NCBI RefSeq assembly: GCF_010093815.1
Contig: NW_022985564.1
Span: 354,590 to 418,589 of the forward strand
Length of the DNA stretch: 64,000 nucleotides
From: Pseudovirgaria hyperparasitica
Taxonomy: Eukaryota > Ascomycota > Dothideomycetes > Acrospermales > Acrospermaceae
Direction of reading: 5' to 3'
In this document: piece after piece, positions 1 to 11,169 of the stretch
Layout of the letters: each line of letters begins with the position of its first letter
Position numbering within the stretch: the stretch's first letter is position 1
Program-made: the position numbers and the translations under genes
Notes under the pieces: generated by a model
What the model saw: only the letters and a program-made list of their open reading frames with translations
Databases searched by the model: none
Told to the model about the DNA's origin: nothing

Positions 1-1
1 G

Positions 2-1759
2 GTCAGGAAATGGTTGACACTGCTCGGTGTGTTCGGAAATGCTCACGATTATGCGCCTCACCTGGAGAGGTTTCGCACAAGATTCCCTCACTGGAAGGGC
101 GCTTCAGTGTTGAGCCTTTTCGTGGACGAAATTTGCCCCAGAACCTCCCCCAAGTTCGACAAGGAGGTCAGAGTTGCGGCATTTGAGGCAATCGGCCTGA
201 TAAGCCTGAGAAAACCGAAAGAGCTGAATCGTGATGACGTTCTCTCCGCCATGAGAAAAGCGCTTGAGGATTCAAGTAGCGGACTCGACATTACCGTTCT
301 TGAAGTTCTAAGAGATTTCTTCCAGTCTGAAGAGAAACGATCCGAGACTGGGGCGGTGATAGCTGTTGGTAAGGGTGCTGTGCAAGGTGCCGAGCGTATG
401 GGGACCTCCCTCAATGCCAGCGACAACGATGGTGTCATTACAACGTTGGCGCGCAACTTCTTGCAGCCAGTGAAACACATAGCGCTCTCCACTACGGACG
501 ACCGAGCCCCGGTAGCTGTCAGTATCCTTGTCAGCATCAGTCGCCAAGGTCTCGTTATACCTAATGAATGCATTCCGGCGTTCATCGCTCTGGAAACATC
601 CGATAAGGATTCCATCGCCGTTCCAGTCTTCAAGGAACACGAGTCAGTACACCAGAAGCACGAGAGTATCGTTGCGAAAGAGTATTACAAAGGTGTGCTC
701 CAATCGTATCAATACCAGATGGACAATTTCAGCAACTCGCGAGGTGCCAAGTTTGAGAAAGACAAGGCTGCCATTCCGAAGCTGAAATATCTCTTCTCCA
801 TCATCAAGGGAGCAAGTAGTAAAGTGCGCAAAGACTTCTTCAAGGTCGCCGCCACGAAACTCCAATTTGCCTTTGATGACTTTCAGTCGACTGGCGACGA
901 GCCACAGGATCTCTACTTCCCTCAGTATGTCCTGGAGAATCTATTAGCCGCCGAATACGTACAAAACATCGAACTGATCACCCTGACCGACAACTTGCTC
1001 AAGATCTTTTCTTCGACTGGTACGATAGTTGCAGAGGTTATCGAGAGAGAGGTTCTCTCTTCTAAAACAATGGTAGCGCCAGCCCCAACAGACTTGGCCA
1101 ATGTCACGGCCACGACGGAGTCTACTGCGACAGATTTTGATGGAACTCAGCCGGGGCCTAATGGCGAACTTGTTGCCACTGCAGAGCCTCCACATCTTCC
1201 AGCGGTACCTGACCTAGATTTGGACCGATTGCGTCACCTGACAGCAGCCTCTATGGTCCTGAGTCTCATCCTCGAGACGTGCAATTGGCTTAAACGCGCG
1301 TACAGCCTTGAGAAGGCAAAGGCAAAGAAGGACCAGCACCTGAAAGCACCATTCCGAACCAATTTCATATCTGCAGACAAATACGGCCAGCAGAGCGAGC
1401 AGATCATGTCATCGCTCGACAGCAGAGAAAGCATGATATCGCAATGTCGTTCTTTCTGCCAAGCCGTCGCCCTCGACAGCGAGCACAAAGTCGGCAGTGA
1501 TGACGAGGAGATGGCCGATGCTACGAATCACGCCGGTGGCTATATGACTCCGGAGGAAGGGGATGAGTCCGGTAGCGACAAGTCACGTACCCCTGGATCG
1601 GCTCGAGGCAGGAAGAGGAAAGGCAGTCTTTCCGGCGGCAGCGCTCCTACGCCCAAGAAGCGACGTGGCCGGCCATCCGGCGCACCGGGAAAGAAGACGC
1701 AGTCAAAGAAGGCTGGGCAGAGGAGCACAAGCTCGGGCTTTGATGGTCCGGATGGATGA
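2..1759 (+). CDS. SCC2: SCC2/Mis4/NIPBL cohesin loader, C-terminal part (5' partial)
   Basis: The frame is open from base 2 (reading VRKWLTLLGVFG) with no start codon, so the N-terminal part lies before the window. Scc2 forms the nuclear Scc2-Scc4 complex that loads cohesin onto chromosomes. Seen: alpha-helical HEAT-like sequence, then the stretch near bases 515-730 with GLVIPNECIPAFIALE and HESIVAKEYYKGV, which matches the Nipped-B C-terminal domain in the position expected for this family. After about base 1490 the protein becomes acidic, then Ser/Gly-rich and very basic, with an AT-hook-like KKRRGRPSG near 1651-1680, a plausible DNA-contacting tail. No intron is apparent in the visible part. 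Pds5 is the main alternative, but the Nipped-B motif favours Scc2. The gene converges on the F-box gene downstream. Confidence 0.85.
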   Translation, partial: VRKWLTLLGVFGNAHDYAPHLERFRTRFPHWKGASVLSLFVDEICPRTSPKFDKEVRVAAFEAIGLISLRKPKELNRDDVLSAMRKALEDSSSGLDITVLEVLRDFFQSEEKRSETGAVIAVGKGAVQGAERMGTSLNASDNDGVITTLARNFLQPVKHIALSTTDDRAPVAVSILVSISRQGLVIPNECIPAFIALETSDKDSIAVPVFKEHESVHQKHESIVAKEYYKGVLQSYQYQMDNFSNSRGAKFEKDKAAIPKLKYLFSIIKGASSKVRKDFFKVAATKLQFAFDDFQSTGDEPQDLYFPQYVLENLLAAEYVQNIELITLTDNLLKIFSSTGTIVAEVIEREVLSSKTMVAPAPTDLANVTATTESTATDFDGTQPGPNGELVATAEPPHLPAVPDLDLDRLRHLTAASMVLSLILETCNWLKRAYSLEKAKAKKDQHLKAPFRTNFISADKYGQQSEQIMSSLDSRESMISQCRSFCQAVALDSEHKVGSDDEEMADATNHAGGYMTPEEGDESGSDKSRTPGSARGRKRKGSLSGGSAPTPKKRRGRPSGAPGKKTQSKKAGQRSTSSGFDGPDG

Positions 1760-2483
1760 TGATGAGTAGTAGCATCATGAGCTGTTTGTTCCCATTCCAT
1801 CCATCATTTCGCGCTTTTTCAGGGGTTTGATTTGTCGTTCGAGCGCTTTCACAGTATCAGATATATTCGGCGTCATACAATTTTTTTTGCAGCATATCAG
1901 GCGGCGCTTCAGGACGGGGAGCTTTTCAAGAAGCTTGGCGGAAGATCATTCTTCAAGCATACCCATAGTTTTTCTCTCACACTCCGGAGGAAAATGGCGC
2001 TTTTAGTAGTTGGAGGCGGCAGCTTGGCTGTACTTTCTCTCTTCTCTCTCCGTGCCCATCGGATTCTAGACGCGGGGGCTGTTCGTTTGTGACAGACATG
2101 GGATCTTTTTGTGCTTTCAGTCGGCTTCTTTTTCGTCTTTTTTTTGTTTCGGTGGTAAAAAGGGTTTTCAAAAGCAAGGACTGTGTACAGGTCGTTGCAT
2201 TGTGGTGGGAGCGATCTTTGATGGCAATTAGTTAAGATGGATGATATCCCACTTAGAAAGACGAGACGGAGAATCATATATATCATTTGAACCGCAATCT
2301 CGCACAATCACGGGTTTCATCCGCTGTTACTGTCTGTAGAGCTGTGATACGCTTCGAGTAAGGTATGCTCTGACACAAGGGAAAGGAGTCTACAGCCCTC
2401 AAACGAACTCCTCAGTTTCTCAAATCCACCCCAAGACTCCCCCTAACCCTCTCTCCCCCCAAAATCCAACAACCACACAACAA
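1760..2483. other. Intergenic, convergent 3' regions
   Basis: This stretch lies between the stop codons of SCC2 (+) and the F-box gene (-). It has T-rich tracts (about 1880 and 2136-2150) suitable for 3' ends, and a C-rich strand after 2400 that leads into the F-box gene. I see no coding potential beyond short chance ORFs. Confidence 0.6.
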
Positions 2484-3986
2484 TCATCCATCCCCACGCC
2501 CCAACCCCCGTCCAACCCGCCGACACCCCCCATCAACACTCCTCGTCTCCCACGCCTGCACCCCCCGTCTCCACTCATACATCCCCTTAATCCTCCCCGC
2601 CCCTTCCACCCTCCACCTCCGCCGCTGCCCCTCCATCAAGCCCGGCCTCGCCACATACTGCCGTCTATACTCCTCCAGTCGCGCCTTCTTCTTCTTCTTC
2701 TTCACCTGTTGCCCAAACACCCTATTCCGCAATCTCCTACTTAGGGGGCCAGTAGATGGTGTTGCGGGAGCGGGGTCAGGCACGTACACCGTATGCGCCA
2801 TGAAGCGTGGGTCCCAGGGCTCGCGACACGGGCCGAGATCGCGCCAGGCGGAGATGCGGATTTCGAGCATGTGGTGCTGGGAGCTGCTGGCGGAGGGAGT
2901 TCTCGGGGCGGTTGAGAGTGTGACTTCGTAGTCTGTTGGGCAGAGGGTGCAGCGGTGGGTTGTGGGGCCTGGTGCTGGGGTGATGGTTTGGTAGGGCTCT
3001 GTCTCTGTCTCGGGGCTCGAGCTGAGAGGAGGAGAGTGAGTAGATGAGGAGATTGCGGTGGCGGTGGCAATGGCGCGCTCGAGGGCGCGCCAGAGACCCG
3101 TGTGGATGCGTTGTGCGCCGGGGACGTTGAGGTGCGCGACGAGGAGGTGGGGGAATGTGTAGAGGAGATCACGGGTGCGGGAGGGTTTGAGAAGGGAGCT
3201 GTGGGAGGGGAGAGTGAGGGTAGCGGATGCGTGGAGGAGGAGACTGGGGGTATTGCTATCGTGGGGTTTCGCGGCGGTGGTGATGTGGATTGGGTGAGGG
3301 CAGTTAGGGGGCTGGTATGTGAAGTCTGACGTGAATGCGTCTGCGGACGGGCCGTGGGCGCGGGATGTCCAGAGGAAGGCGTTCATAGCTGCTTGGGCGT
3401 GGTGGAAAGTGAGGGTCCAGTTGTTGTGGCAGGGGATGTAGCCGCTGGTCTGGATACATGGCTTTGTGGTTGTTGTTGGGCGGAGGGGGTAGGATTGCGG
3501 TTTGCTCGGGAGGGCGAGATCGCGGGCGTGGAAGACGTTGCAGGGGTGGCAGTATAGGAAGCTGGGGAATGCGCGCTCGAGATGGACACGCATCTTATGC
3601 CGTGCTGGGTTATCGGCTTTTGCGCATTCGTGGAGGGTTTGTCGGCCTAGGACGTGGCAGAGATGGCGGCATGTCAGGCTCAGTGCTGCGGAGTCCTCTT
3701 GGCATAGGAATGCGTCGATCAGGATTAGGATATCTATGGGGATCTGGAGGATCGGACTGGAGGAGACGGTTGGCCTACTATCATCAGTGCGGCATTGGCT
3801 GGGGCCTTGGAGTGGTTCAAGTGGTGGTTTGGGTGGTGGTAAAGGAGTGTCATCGTTTGTTGAAGCACGGATCTGTTGGTTTGAGCTTGTCTGATCCTGA
3901 GGCTCCTTTTGCCATTCTTTTATTGATTTCACTTTAGAGGACCGTGGGTTGCCTTTGAAGTGATGAGCGAAGATGCGGGCGAGCAT
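2484..3986 (-). CDS. F-box domain protein, fungal, function unknown
   Basis: A single-exon 500-residue protein starting at ATG 3986. Residues about 79-115 (ILQIPIDILILIDAFL, then ALSLTCRHLCHVLG) fit the F-box pattern: Leu-Pro-like start, hydrophobic helix, then the L-x-L-T-C-R-H segment. F-box proteins usually connect substrates to SCF ubiquitin ligases through Skp1; no substrate can be inferred. A Cys pair (YCHPCNVFH, residues about 140-148) follows, as in many fungal F-box proteins, and another pair (CTLCPTDYEV) lies further on. The N-terminus is Pro/Ser-rich, and the C-terminus is basic with a run of Lys followed by Arg-rich sequence. Strong C-richness of the coding strand produces long open shadows on the opposite strand. 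No close relative is recognised by name. Confidence 0.65.
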   Translation of the reverse strand: MLARIFAHHFKGNPRSSKVKSIKEWQKEPQDQTSSNQQIRASTNDDTPLPPPKPPLEPLQGPSQCRTDDSRPTVSSSPILQIPIDILILIDAFLCQEDSAALSLTCRHLCHVLGRQTLHECAKADNPARHKMRVHLERAFPSFLYCHPCNVFHARDLALPSKPQSYPLRPTTTTKPCIQTSGYIPCHNNWTLTFHHAQAAMNAFLWTSRAHGPSADAFTSDFTYQPPNCPHPIHITTAAKPHDSNTPSLLLHASATLTLPSHSSLLKPSRTRDLLYTFPHLLVAHLNVPGAQRIHTGLWRALERAIATATAISSSTHSPPLSSSPETETEPYQTITPAPGPTTHRCTLCPTDYEVTLSTAPRTPSASSSQHHMLEIRISAWRDLGPCREPWDPRFMAHTVYVPDPAPATPSTGPLSRRLRNRVFGQQVKKKKKKARLEEYRRQYVARPGLMEGQRRRWRVEGAGRIKGMYEWRRGVQAWETRSVDGGCRRVGRGLGRGDG

Positions 3987-4324
3987 CGCGAATTGAGATG
4001 GGTCCTGCCTCGTGCTAGAGGATCATGATGATGTGTAGACAGAGGAGTATAAACTCTGTCAGTTGATTGAGAATCAATATAACAGGAAGCGATCAAATGT
4101 GTAATGCCTGGCATAGGATCCACACAGCCCCGTTGCTTGACGTTGCTGCCTCGAGTATCATCACATTGCAATTGCAGGGATGAGCCCCTTATTGGTGGGG
4201 TCCGCGACTTGGGCACAGCCACAGCACATCAAAACAGGGCTAGCGAGGAAAGTCGGAAAGCAGAAAAGCATAGACGAGGATGTAAACAAAATAGATTCTT
4301 TGTGTAAATGCTCGGCCCCGAATC
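3987..4324. other. Short intergenic region
   Basis: This is the promoter side of the F-box gene and the 3' side of the HAK transporter gene, both on the minus strand. No recognisable element was seen. Confidence 0.5.
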
Positions 4325-7079
4325 TTAAATCTCCTTCACAAATCCAACTTCGACCAATTTATCTATGGGTATCCTCATCTTCGCAATCTTCGGCCGTGTA
4401 TTCTCCTTCAACCAAATGAACACCCGAAGCATCAGCCTCGCGGACCAATTGTGATTCTCCTTGATCGTTCTGAGCTGTTGCTTGCCCACGATATAGACGA
4501 CCTGTGCGTTGAAAGCACGATCGAGAGCCTCGAGTCGTTGCGCGATATCGGCTTGACGGCGCTGAGACGACGTAGACACGACGCTGATGCTATCTCCCAT
4601 GTTGCTGGCAGGAGACAACGAACGCGCTGACGCGACACCCGAGGGACGGTCCCGAACTGAGAAGCGAGAGATCGCACGCTTTACTTGAGTGTAGACAAGC
4701 CGCCCCAAATCAGCTGACATAGGACTATCGTTGTAACCATAGCGGATGGTAAGGCGATAGCAGTTGTGGAAAGACGTGCCTACGACGCTGTACTTTTCCT
4801 CGTCGGGAACGTGAGGCTTTTGCAGCGCTCGGAGGTGCAAGAAGACGTGGACTTCTGGATGAGCTTGAAATTTGCGGAGAAACTCTTCGTAGGAAACTGG
4901 AACTTGGTCTCCTGACTTGTCGAAAAAGATGCCAAGACCGCGTATGTTCGTCAAGGTCGCACCACCATAACGGGCTGCAACCTTGAGAGATCCATCTGGT
5001 CCTTTGACAATCATATCAGAGAGAGCAGACCGCTCCCTACTCTCCGAGTCCCACTGCACCTCTTTGCCGTATCGCCATAGTATAAAGATACTCGACAGAA
5101 TGGCGGCTAACAGAAGTGTAAACCATGCACCATCAGGAAACTTGGTGAGGGCCGAGGTGAGGAAAAGCCCTTCGAATGTGATAAACGGTAGCCAGACCGC
5201 AAGCACAAGTATCCAATTGAGTCGCCATACAACGATGGCAACCAAGCTTACCAAGCATGTGGTGATGAAAGTCACAAGAATGACGCAAACGCCATATGCG
5301 TGACCTAGTCTCGTAGTCTAATAAGGGTTAGTGCCAAGATATTAGCCTGACTCCGTGAAGGTGAAGACTCACAGTGTTATACACAGCAGTCACGATGACC
5401 GTGGCTATCATCATGAGCCAATTCACGACGGGTATGAAGACTTGGCCATGGAATCTCTTGTCTGTATGGATGACCTGGAGTTGTGGGAAGTAGCTGGCGC
5501 TCATAGCTTGAGAAAGGAGCTGGAAAGCGGACGTTATAATGGCCTGAGATGCAACTATGGCAGCAAGTGTGGCCAATATAAGTGTTGGCCAGAACAGACC
5601 TGGCGGTACAGCCTTGAAGAAGGGATTGAGATAATCCTCTGGGTGCTCGGATAAGTACGCAGCCTGGCCGATGTACGACAAGAGAATGCATGGGAAGGCG
5701 AAGCAGAACCAAGATAACCGTATAGCACTACATGAATTAGCCAGAATCTAGTACCATAGATACCACTCACCGTGCGGAGAATGCTCCAAGATCAGCAAAA
5801 AGCGCTTCGACACCTTGTAGGATCGCAAGTCAGAGTGTGCTATGTTTCTCTCGATAGTGAGCCACAAACCGGTAAAACTCAGTAAGATCCCGTTTAGATC
5901 TAACCACGCAAGGGTACCTTTCCGCACGAAGAAGTGACCAGCATGGTACGGAGAAAACGCCTTTAACACTGTCCAGTCATGGACAACCAAGTTCTGCATG
6001 AGTCAGTCACCTACGACGGAATATCAACATGTTCGACTTACGTATATACCAAATGCGCAATTGAAAAGCAACCAAACGGTAATTATGGGTGCGTACATGC
6101 AACCAATCTTGGAGACACCAATCGGTTGTACAAGAAAGAGTAAGACGATGACAGCGCAAGAGACACCCACAATGGTGTCTGTGTTGATATTGTCACTAGC
6201 AACTACTCGCAGACCTAAGGCCATGAGAATTCTGTATCAGTTATCGTGTTATTGCAGAACATACCTTGGATAGCACCTAGGACGGACTGAGCTGGAGTCA
6301 GGATGCTATCAGCCATGACAAAACTGATACCTAGAACGGCTAAGCTCTTGAGTACAGTGCGCATGGCAGTGTTTCTCTCGATGAAGGTCCGCGCCTTCAG
6401 ATTACTTGAGGGCATATCTTCGACATGATATCGCTCTACTTTAGTCATGCTTCGAGTTTTGGGGTCGAATTTAGTGATGTTGCTCTGATTTGGTTAACAT
6501 CCTATGATAAAGACAAGAGACCCTATTCGTACGTATCGTGTGAGGAGACTGTATATAGCAAAAGTGCCACCTTCGCCCTCATCGTCTGCATAAAGTACGA
6601 TCCACACATACTTAATAGAGACCATCAATGTAATGGACCATATGATTAGCGACAAAGCGCCCAATACGTCTTGTCTGGAAGGCGGTGCATCTTCAAAGGT
6701 ACTTGAGAAGACGTATAGTGGACTAGTTCCAATGTCGCCATAGACAATTCCTATAGACTGATATGCAAGCCTTGACGGAAGATTAGCATGGCGCTCGGAC
6801 AGAAGCAGGCCAAGAGTGTTACCAGGCCAGTGTCCACCCTTTGAACGTCTGACGTAGTTGAGTTAGTGAGACTGAAACGTCACTATTAGGATGCGGACTA
6901 TAATGTACCTGTCTTGATTTGAAATCGCCCTCCCTCAGCTTCCCATCGTGTTCATCAAGTATCGATTCTGCATCCGAAAGTGGTGTTTGTTCAGTCGAGG
7001 GCTCCCGCTTGGCACGCGTCGAGCGCTCGCGCTGCACCTTCAACGGTTCCTCGAAGCGGAGCCTGTCGGAGGTTGCCAT
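4325..7079 (-). CDS. HAK1: HAK/KUP family high-affinity K+ transporter
   Basis: A plasma-membrane K+ uptake transporter (probably K+/H+ symport, as in Neurospora HAK1). I reconstruct nine exons: 7079-6909, 6848-6823, 6770-6533, 6484-6265, 6214-6042, 5993-5870, 5813-5771, 5727-5373 and 5317-4325. They total 2343 bases, 780 residues, the usual size for the family. The joined protein reads [20 protein letters not shown] followed by [12 protein letters not shown], the family signature, then [36 protein letters not shown] and [15 protein letters not shown], all typical HAK segments. The hydrophilic cytosolic tail follows about residue 500. Exons two and seven are only 26 and 43 bases, and introns run 48-66 bases. 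The first intron (60 bases) is in frame and stop-free, so its retention would insert 20 residues. Start ATG 7079 precedes a charged N-terminus without a signal peptide. Confidence 0.93.
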
Positions 7080-8879
7080 TCACTAGTTGCCGAGGTTGCG
7101 CAACTCGCAATATGCGCCATGCGCAGCCCTCCAGGGACGTGACGAAGGCGTTTATGAAGAGCAAGCAGGCTGATACACGCGGTGTGATGAAGGATGTGGA
7201 AAGGGAGGGCATGCTTCCTTATTCAAGGCTGTCCAGAAAAGCGACACCAAGACACCAGTGTCTCCACCAACCAGGATCCTAGCTGATAGACCGCGTGGTT
7301 GACGGCCCGTTCATGGGCGAGTGGAGGCCTGTGCCGAGCTATTCACGACTGGGTTCAATATGACATCGATGCCTGAGCTTGCCGTGATAGCCTGCTACCA
7401 GTACGCTCAACCACCGATGAGAGAGGACTACATGACTACTTCTCTGCTAGTCACAGTACCATTGCAAACTATACAGGCTGAGAGCGGATCGACTCGGCGC
7501 CCCAGTATTCGATGCTTCGACTGCGGTCGATTTTGGTACACCTGGGTATTGCTACCGTACTCTCTTACTTTCAATTCCAGTAGGGAAACTGGCATGTATC
7601 TCCCACCATCTTCCGGATTGATACTGGGCATACACATGCGTTCTGTGTTTGCGCTGGCGATAGCAGACGCATACCACGCATACTTTAGCACAGCATGCCA
7701 CGCAATTGAATACGAAGTCTGATCGGCAAAGTAACAGCGATACCCTCGAGATGGCGAGTTGAAACCGCCCAGCCAAGACCGTAAAGCGCAGCTACCCGGT
7801 ATGATGATGATGACTAAGGAGCGAGCCCTGGAAAGCCGAAAAGCTCACCATTGTGTGACTGAGATTCTGAATTGAGTAAGGAGATCCGAGCGCCCAGACA
7901 AGGCTGGGAGACTGGACCAGATACGAGCCGTTATTCGTCCACGGGTGGAGCTCGCGCAGAAGTTTTTGTCATCTGAGCTATGATGAGATGAGGTTGATTG
8001 TTGGGTCCCGTTGACATGGAGCAACCTTCGAGCTTTGAGGCTAAAGCTTTGCCCGTGTGTTTTGTATTAATTCACACGAGGAGAGATTAATGGCGTCTCC
8101 TAAGGACGTGCGCGGGATCTGGTGGCAGTACAAAGTTTAAAGTACGTGTATGTTGTAACCAAATTTCGAAGGGGAATGTATCATGTGGCAGCCCGTGGGA
8201 GCTACGACGCGACTTCTGCAAAGTGGAGAATTAGCCTAAAGGTTACTGTAGCTATTTACCTGCTCCATAACTGTGCCCAAACATTACAACATGACCTTAG
8301 CCAAACACTGGGGGAATAACGGAGGGTCTTTGGTAGTACATGCCCTAATACCTCGTCCTCGAGTATATACAGAGATCCAAGATCCCAACCAATTCGCACT
8401 CGTAGCAAGTGGTGCAGCCTACTGCCCAGGTGGTATGCAGGCACAGGTCGGGGCAGCTAATGACCCCACATTTAGATATGGTTGATGAACTAATAGTTAA
8501 AGGAGACATACGCAACTGTTCGCATGATTTCATCCTATTCACTGCCCATTCTTCACAGTCACAGACCCTCGCTCAACCGCCAATAATATACAATTTGCGT
8601 TTCCCATACACACGAGCATCACATTGCATTCCCAGACCATTGTATTTCTACCGCGAACGATCGTTCTGCTGCGCCATAGCTTCACGCCTGATTGCAGTTA
8701 CCAAGGGACGCCGAACTTTTCCATCTTCAAAAGTGTAAAACTGGGACATTCAGATATCACAAAAAGAATACGTGTAACACCGGCACTTCTGACTACTTGC
8801 GGACGCGTTTACGAACGCGCCACCAAATTAAGTGTCCTGGCCATCGACTTGCATCTTACGTCCGTCCAGACTCTGCAGT
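7080..8879. other. Divergent intergenic region (HAK / glutaredoxin)
   Basis: This is 1.8 kb between the start of the HAK transporter (-) and the glutaredoxin (+). The longest ORF (7321-7722, +) has no recognisable domain, and no splice-compatible extension was found. I treat the stretch as promoter and leader DNA for both genes. Confidence 0.5.
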
Positions 8880-9771
8880 ATGCCGTCGCAACGCCGCGTC
8901 AAAGTCTTCGGCCTGTTGATAGTGTTGGCTATTCTTACAACTATATACTGGGCCTCCGCCGCGCAACAAACCAAGTCATCTAAATTCTACACAAACACAG
9001 TGGCCGCTTTGGAAGAGAAGAAACAAGCAGAAATTGCGGCAAAAGTGAAAGCTGAAAATGATGCTACTGCTGCGCGCAAAGAAGACATTGGGATCCGATT
9101 AAAGGCGGCCGAGGAAAAGGCTAAAAAGTCTGCTGACGAGAAAGGTCATAGGATCTCACAGCAGGTCATGGCAAGCAATGAAGAGAAGAAAGATGCTGTC
9201 GATGAAAAGTCAGTAGCAGGTCGTGTGAAGTACAAGGACGAGAAAGAGAAGGACACTCCAGGAGTTGCTAGGGTAGGCGGCAACACAGAAAACATGGAGA
9301 AGCTTGACAAAGAAAGCAAGTCTGAAGAAGACCAGGAAGTTGAAATGGAGCTCAACTCAATCTTGAAGCGGAGTCCTAGTACGTACGTTCCCTTCCCTTG
9401 AAATACCGCCACTAACTCGAGCAGTAATTATATTCTCCAAAAGCTACTGCCCCTATTCGAAGACGGCTAAACATATCCTACTTGACCTATACAAGATCAC
9501 ACCGCCCCCTCACGTAGTCGAGCTTGATCAGCACGAGCTGGGTCCCGGTCTACAGGATGCTTTGGCGAAGATGACAAACAGGAAGACCGTGCCAAACATA
9601 TTGATAAATGGGTTGAGTATTGGCGGAGGCGATGATATCAAAACACTTCACCAAGACGGAAAGATTATAGACACAATCACGACGACGGGTGGTAAGAGAA
9701 TCATAGAAGTGAAACAGGTTGAGGAGCCTGCTAGTAAAGATGGACTACGAAAGCGTCACTCTGGAACCTGA
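8880..9771 (+). CDS. Membrane-anchored monothiol glutaredoxin (Grx6/Grx7-like)
   Basis: A 281-residue glutathione-dependent oxidoreductase in two exons, 8880-9378 and 9425-9771 (intron of 46 bases, joining KRSP to IIIFSKSYCPYS). Residues about 8-26 (VFGLLIVLAILTTIYWAS) form a signal anchor, which suggests a type II membrane protein of the secretory pathway with the catalytic domain in the lumen, as in yeast Grx6/Grx7. Residues about 35-160 are an extended, highly charged, Glu/Lys/Ala-rich linker, probably helical. The C-terminal glutaredoxin domain has active-site CPYS at C175-S178, then the substrate-loop TVPNILING and the GGGDDIKTL turn expected for glutathione binding. The start at 8880 is chosen because it immediately precedes the basic residues and membrane segment; an earlier in-frame ATG at 8832 adds 16 residues that fit less well. 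Confidence 0.88.
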
Positions 9772-10347
9772 AGAGTATAATATCTCGGTGCAAGGTGTCT
9801 ATACGGATTTCGCACTCGAAGTGACCAATGCAGAACATCTGGCTATTCGGGGCTCGGTGCACAGTCGGGCATACGGGTTGTGGTGAAAGACCACAGTCAT
9901 GGTGCGGACCGGACTATGAAAGGTGTGCTACTGCTCCAGGTCAATAATTAGCTTTGGGCGAGCTGGTGACGATTGAAATAATGTCAAGTCGCACTGATAA
10001 TGATAGCGCAGAGGGGAATTGGTTAATGTAGATGGCAGATGAGCAGCATCGTAATGTTGACGTGAAAACGAGAGACACGATTTTGACATGATACTGATTG
10101 TTCATAAATACCACTATATAGACAAATTCGTAACCAATGACAACATGCAATATGCTATGTGTGTGATGCACAATTTATGGTGGCCCGATATAAATATAAG
10201 GCATCAAGGCATCATCTTGGATACCTTAGCGCGCCGCAATTTTTCCGGCCGCACACCACACCGTCCCTAAGCGAGGAAATCGAAACCCACGAAAAGACAG
10301 ACCATTGACGACTTGTACTAATCAGCAGCCCACGACAACCGCCCACG
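9772..10347. other. Intergenic region with the RPL9 promoter
   Basis: This lies between the 3' end of the glutaredoxin and the RPL9 start. It holds the possible TATA element listed separately. No gene was seen. Confidence 0.5.
10189..10196 (+). promoter_or_regulatory. Possible TATA box of RPL9
   Basis: TATAAATA lies about 150 bases before the RPL9 start codon. Position and sequence suit a core promoter element, but ribosomal protein genes do not always use one, and no other element was identified. Confidence 0.3.
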
Positions 10348-11169
10348 ATGAAGTACATTCACTCCCAGGAGACGCTGAACATCCCCGAGGGTGGTAAGTT
10401 TAGAACAGAGGACTGCGCAAGTACGAGATTCGGTGGCTAATTGGGCGCGCACAGTCAAGGTCACCATCAAGAAGAGGGTTATCAACGTCGAAGGTCCCCG
10501 AGGTACATACTCGAAACAACGGCAGACTATTTGGCGGATATATTCTGATCGCTTGCTACAGGAAAGCTGACCAAGAGCCTGTCTCACATCGCCGTCTCGT
10601 TCTCGCACCCTTCTAAGGACGTTATCAACATCGAGCTTCACCACGGTGCCCGCAAAAATGTCGCTACTCTCCGAACCGTCCGCACACTCATCAACAACCT
10701 GATCATCGGTGTGACAAAGGGATACAAGTACAAGATGCGTTACGTCTATGCCCATTTTCCCATCAACGTAAACGTCGACAAGAACCAGGAGACCGGTCTG
10801 TACGAGGTTGAGATCAGGTGAGAGAGCCTCATGAAAACAAGTCAGCTACAGCATTGGGAACGAAAGGACTGATTATGGGTGTAGAAATTTCATTGGCGAG
10901 AAGATCGTGCGGAAGGTCGTGATGCAACCCGGTGTTGACGTCGAGCCGTCGAAGAACGTCAAGGACCAGCTCGAGCTGACCGGAAACTCGCTGGAAAACG
11001 TTTCACAAAGCGCTGCAGACATTCAGCAAATCTGCAGAGTCAAGAACAAGGATATTCGAAAGGTGAGAAAGAAACGTCGCGGAGCCGTGCAATTGACGTG
11101 TCTGACATTCAACAGTTCTTGGATGGTCTATACGTGTCAGAGAGGACCAACATCGTACTGGATGATTAG
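10348..11169 (+). CDS. RPL9: 60S ribosomal protein L9 (uL6)
   Basis: A structural protein of the large cytosolic ribosomal subunit. Five exons: 10348-10393, 10455-10502, 10562-10817, 10885-11062 and 11116-11169, 582 bases in all, 193 residues (yeast L9 is about 191). The joined start [20 protein letters not shown], the stretch [20 protein letters not shown] with its YAHFPINV continuation, and the end [16 protein letters not shown] are all conserved uL6 features. All introns are 53-67 bases, with canonical donors. The many introns clustered in the 5' half fit the pattern of ribosomal protein genes in filamentous ascomycetes. The longest unspliced ORFs here (such as 10907-11326) are not the gene. 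Confidence 0.97.

Noticed and set aside
3102-3937. Several Gly/Val/Arg-rich plus-strand ORFs
   Set aside because: They are opposite-strand shadows of the C-rich F-box gene.
7321-7722. A 133-codon ORF upstream of the HAK gene
   Set aside because: It has no domain or splice extension and an irregular composition; treated as non-coding.
10818-10884. A snoRNA in the third RPL9 intron
   Set aside because: A CTGA appears but there is no proper C box or terminal stem.
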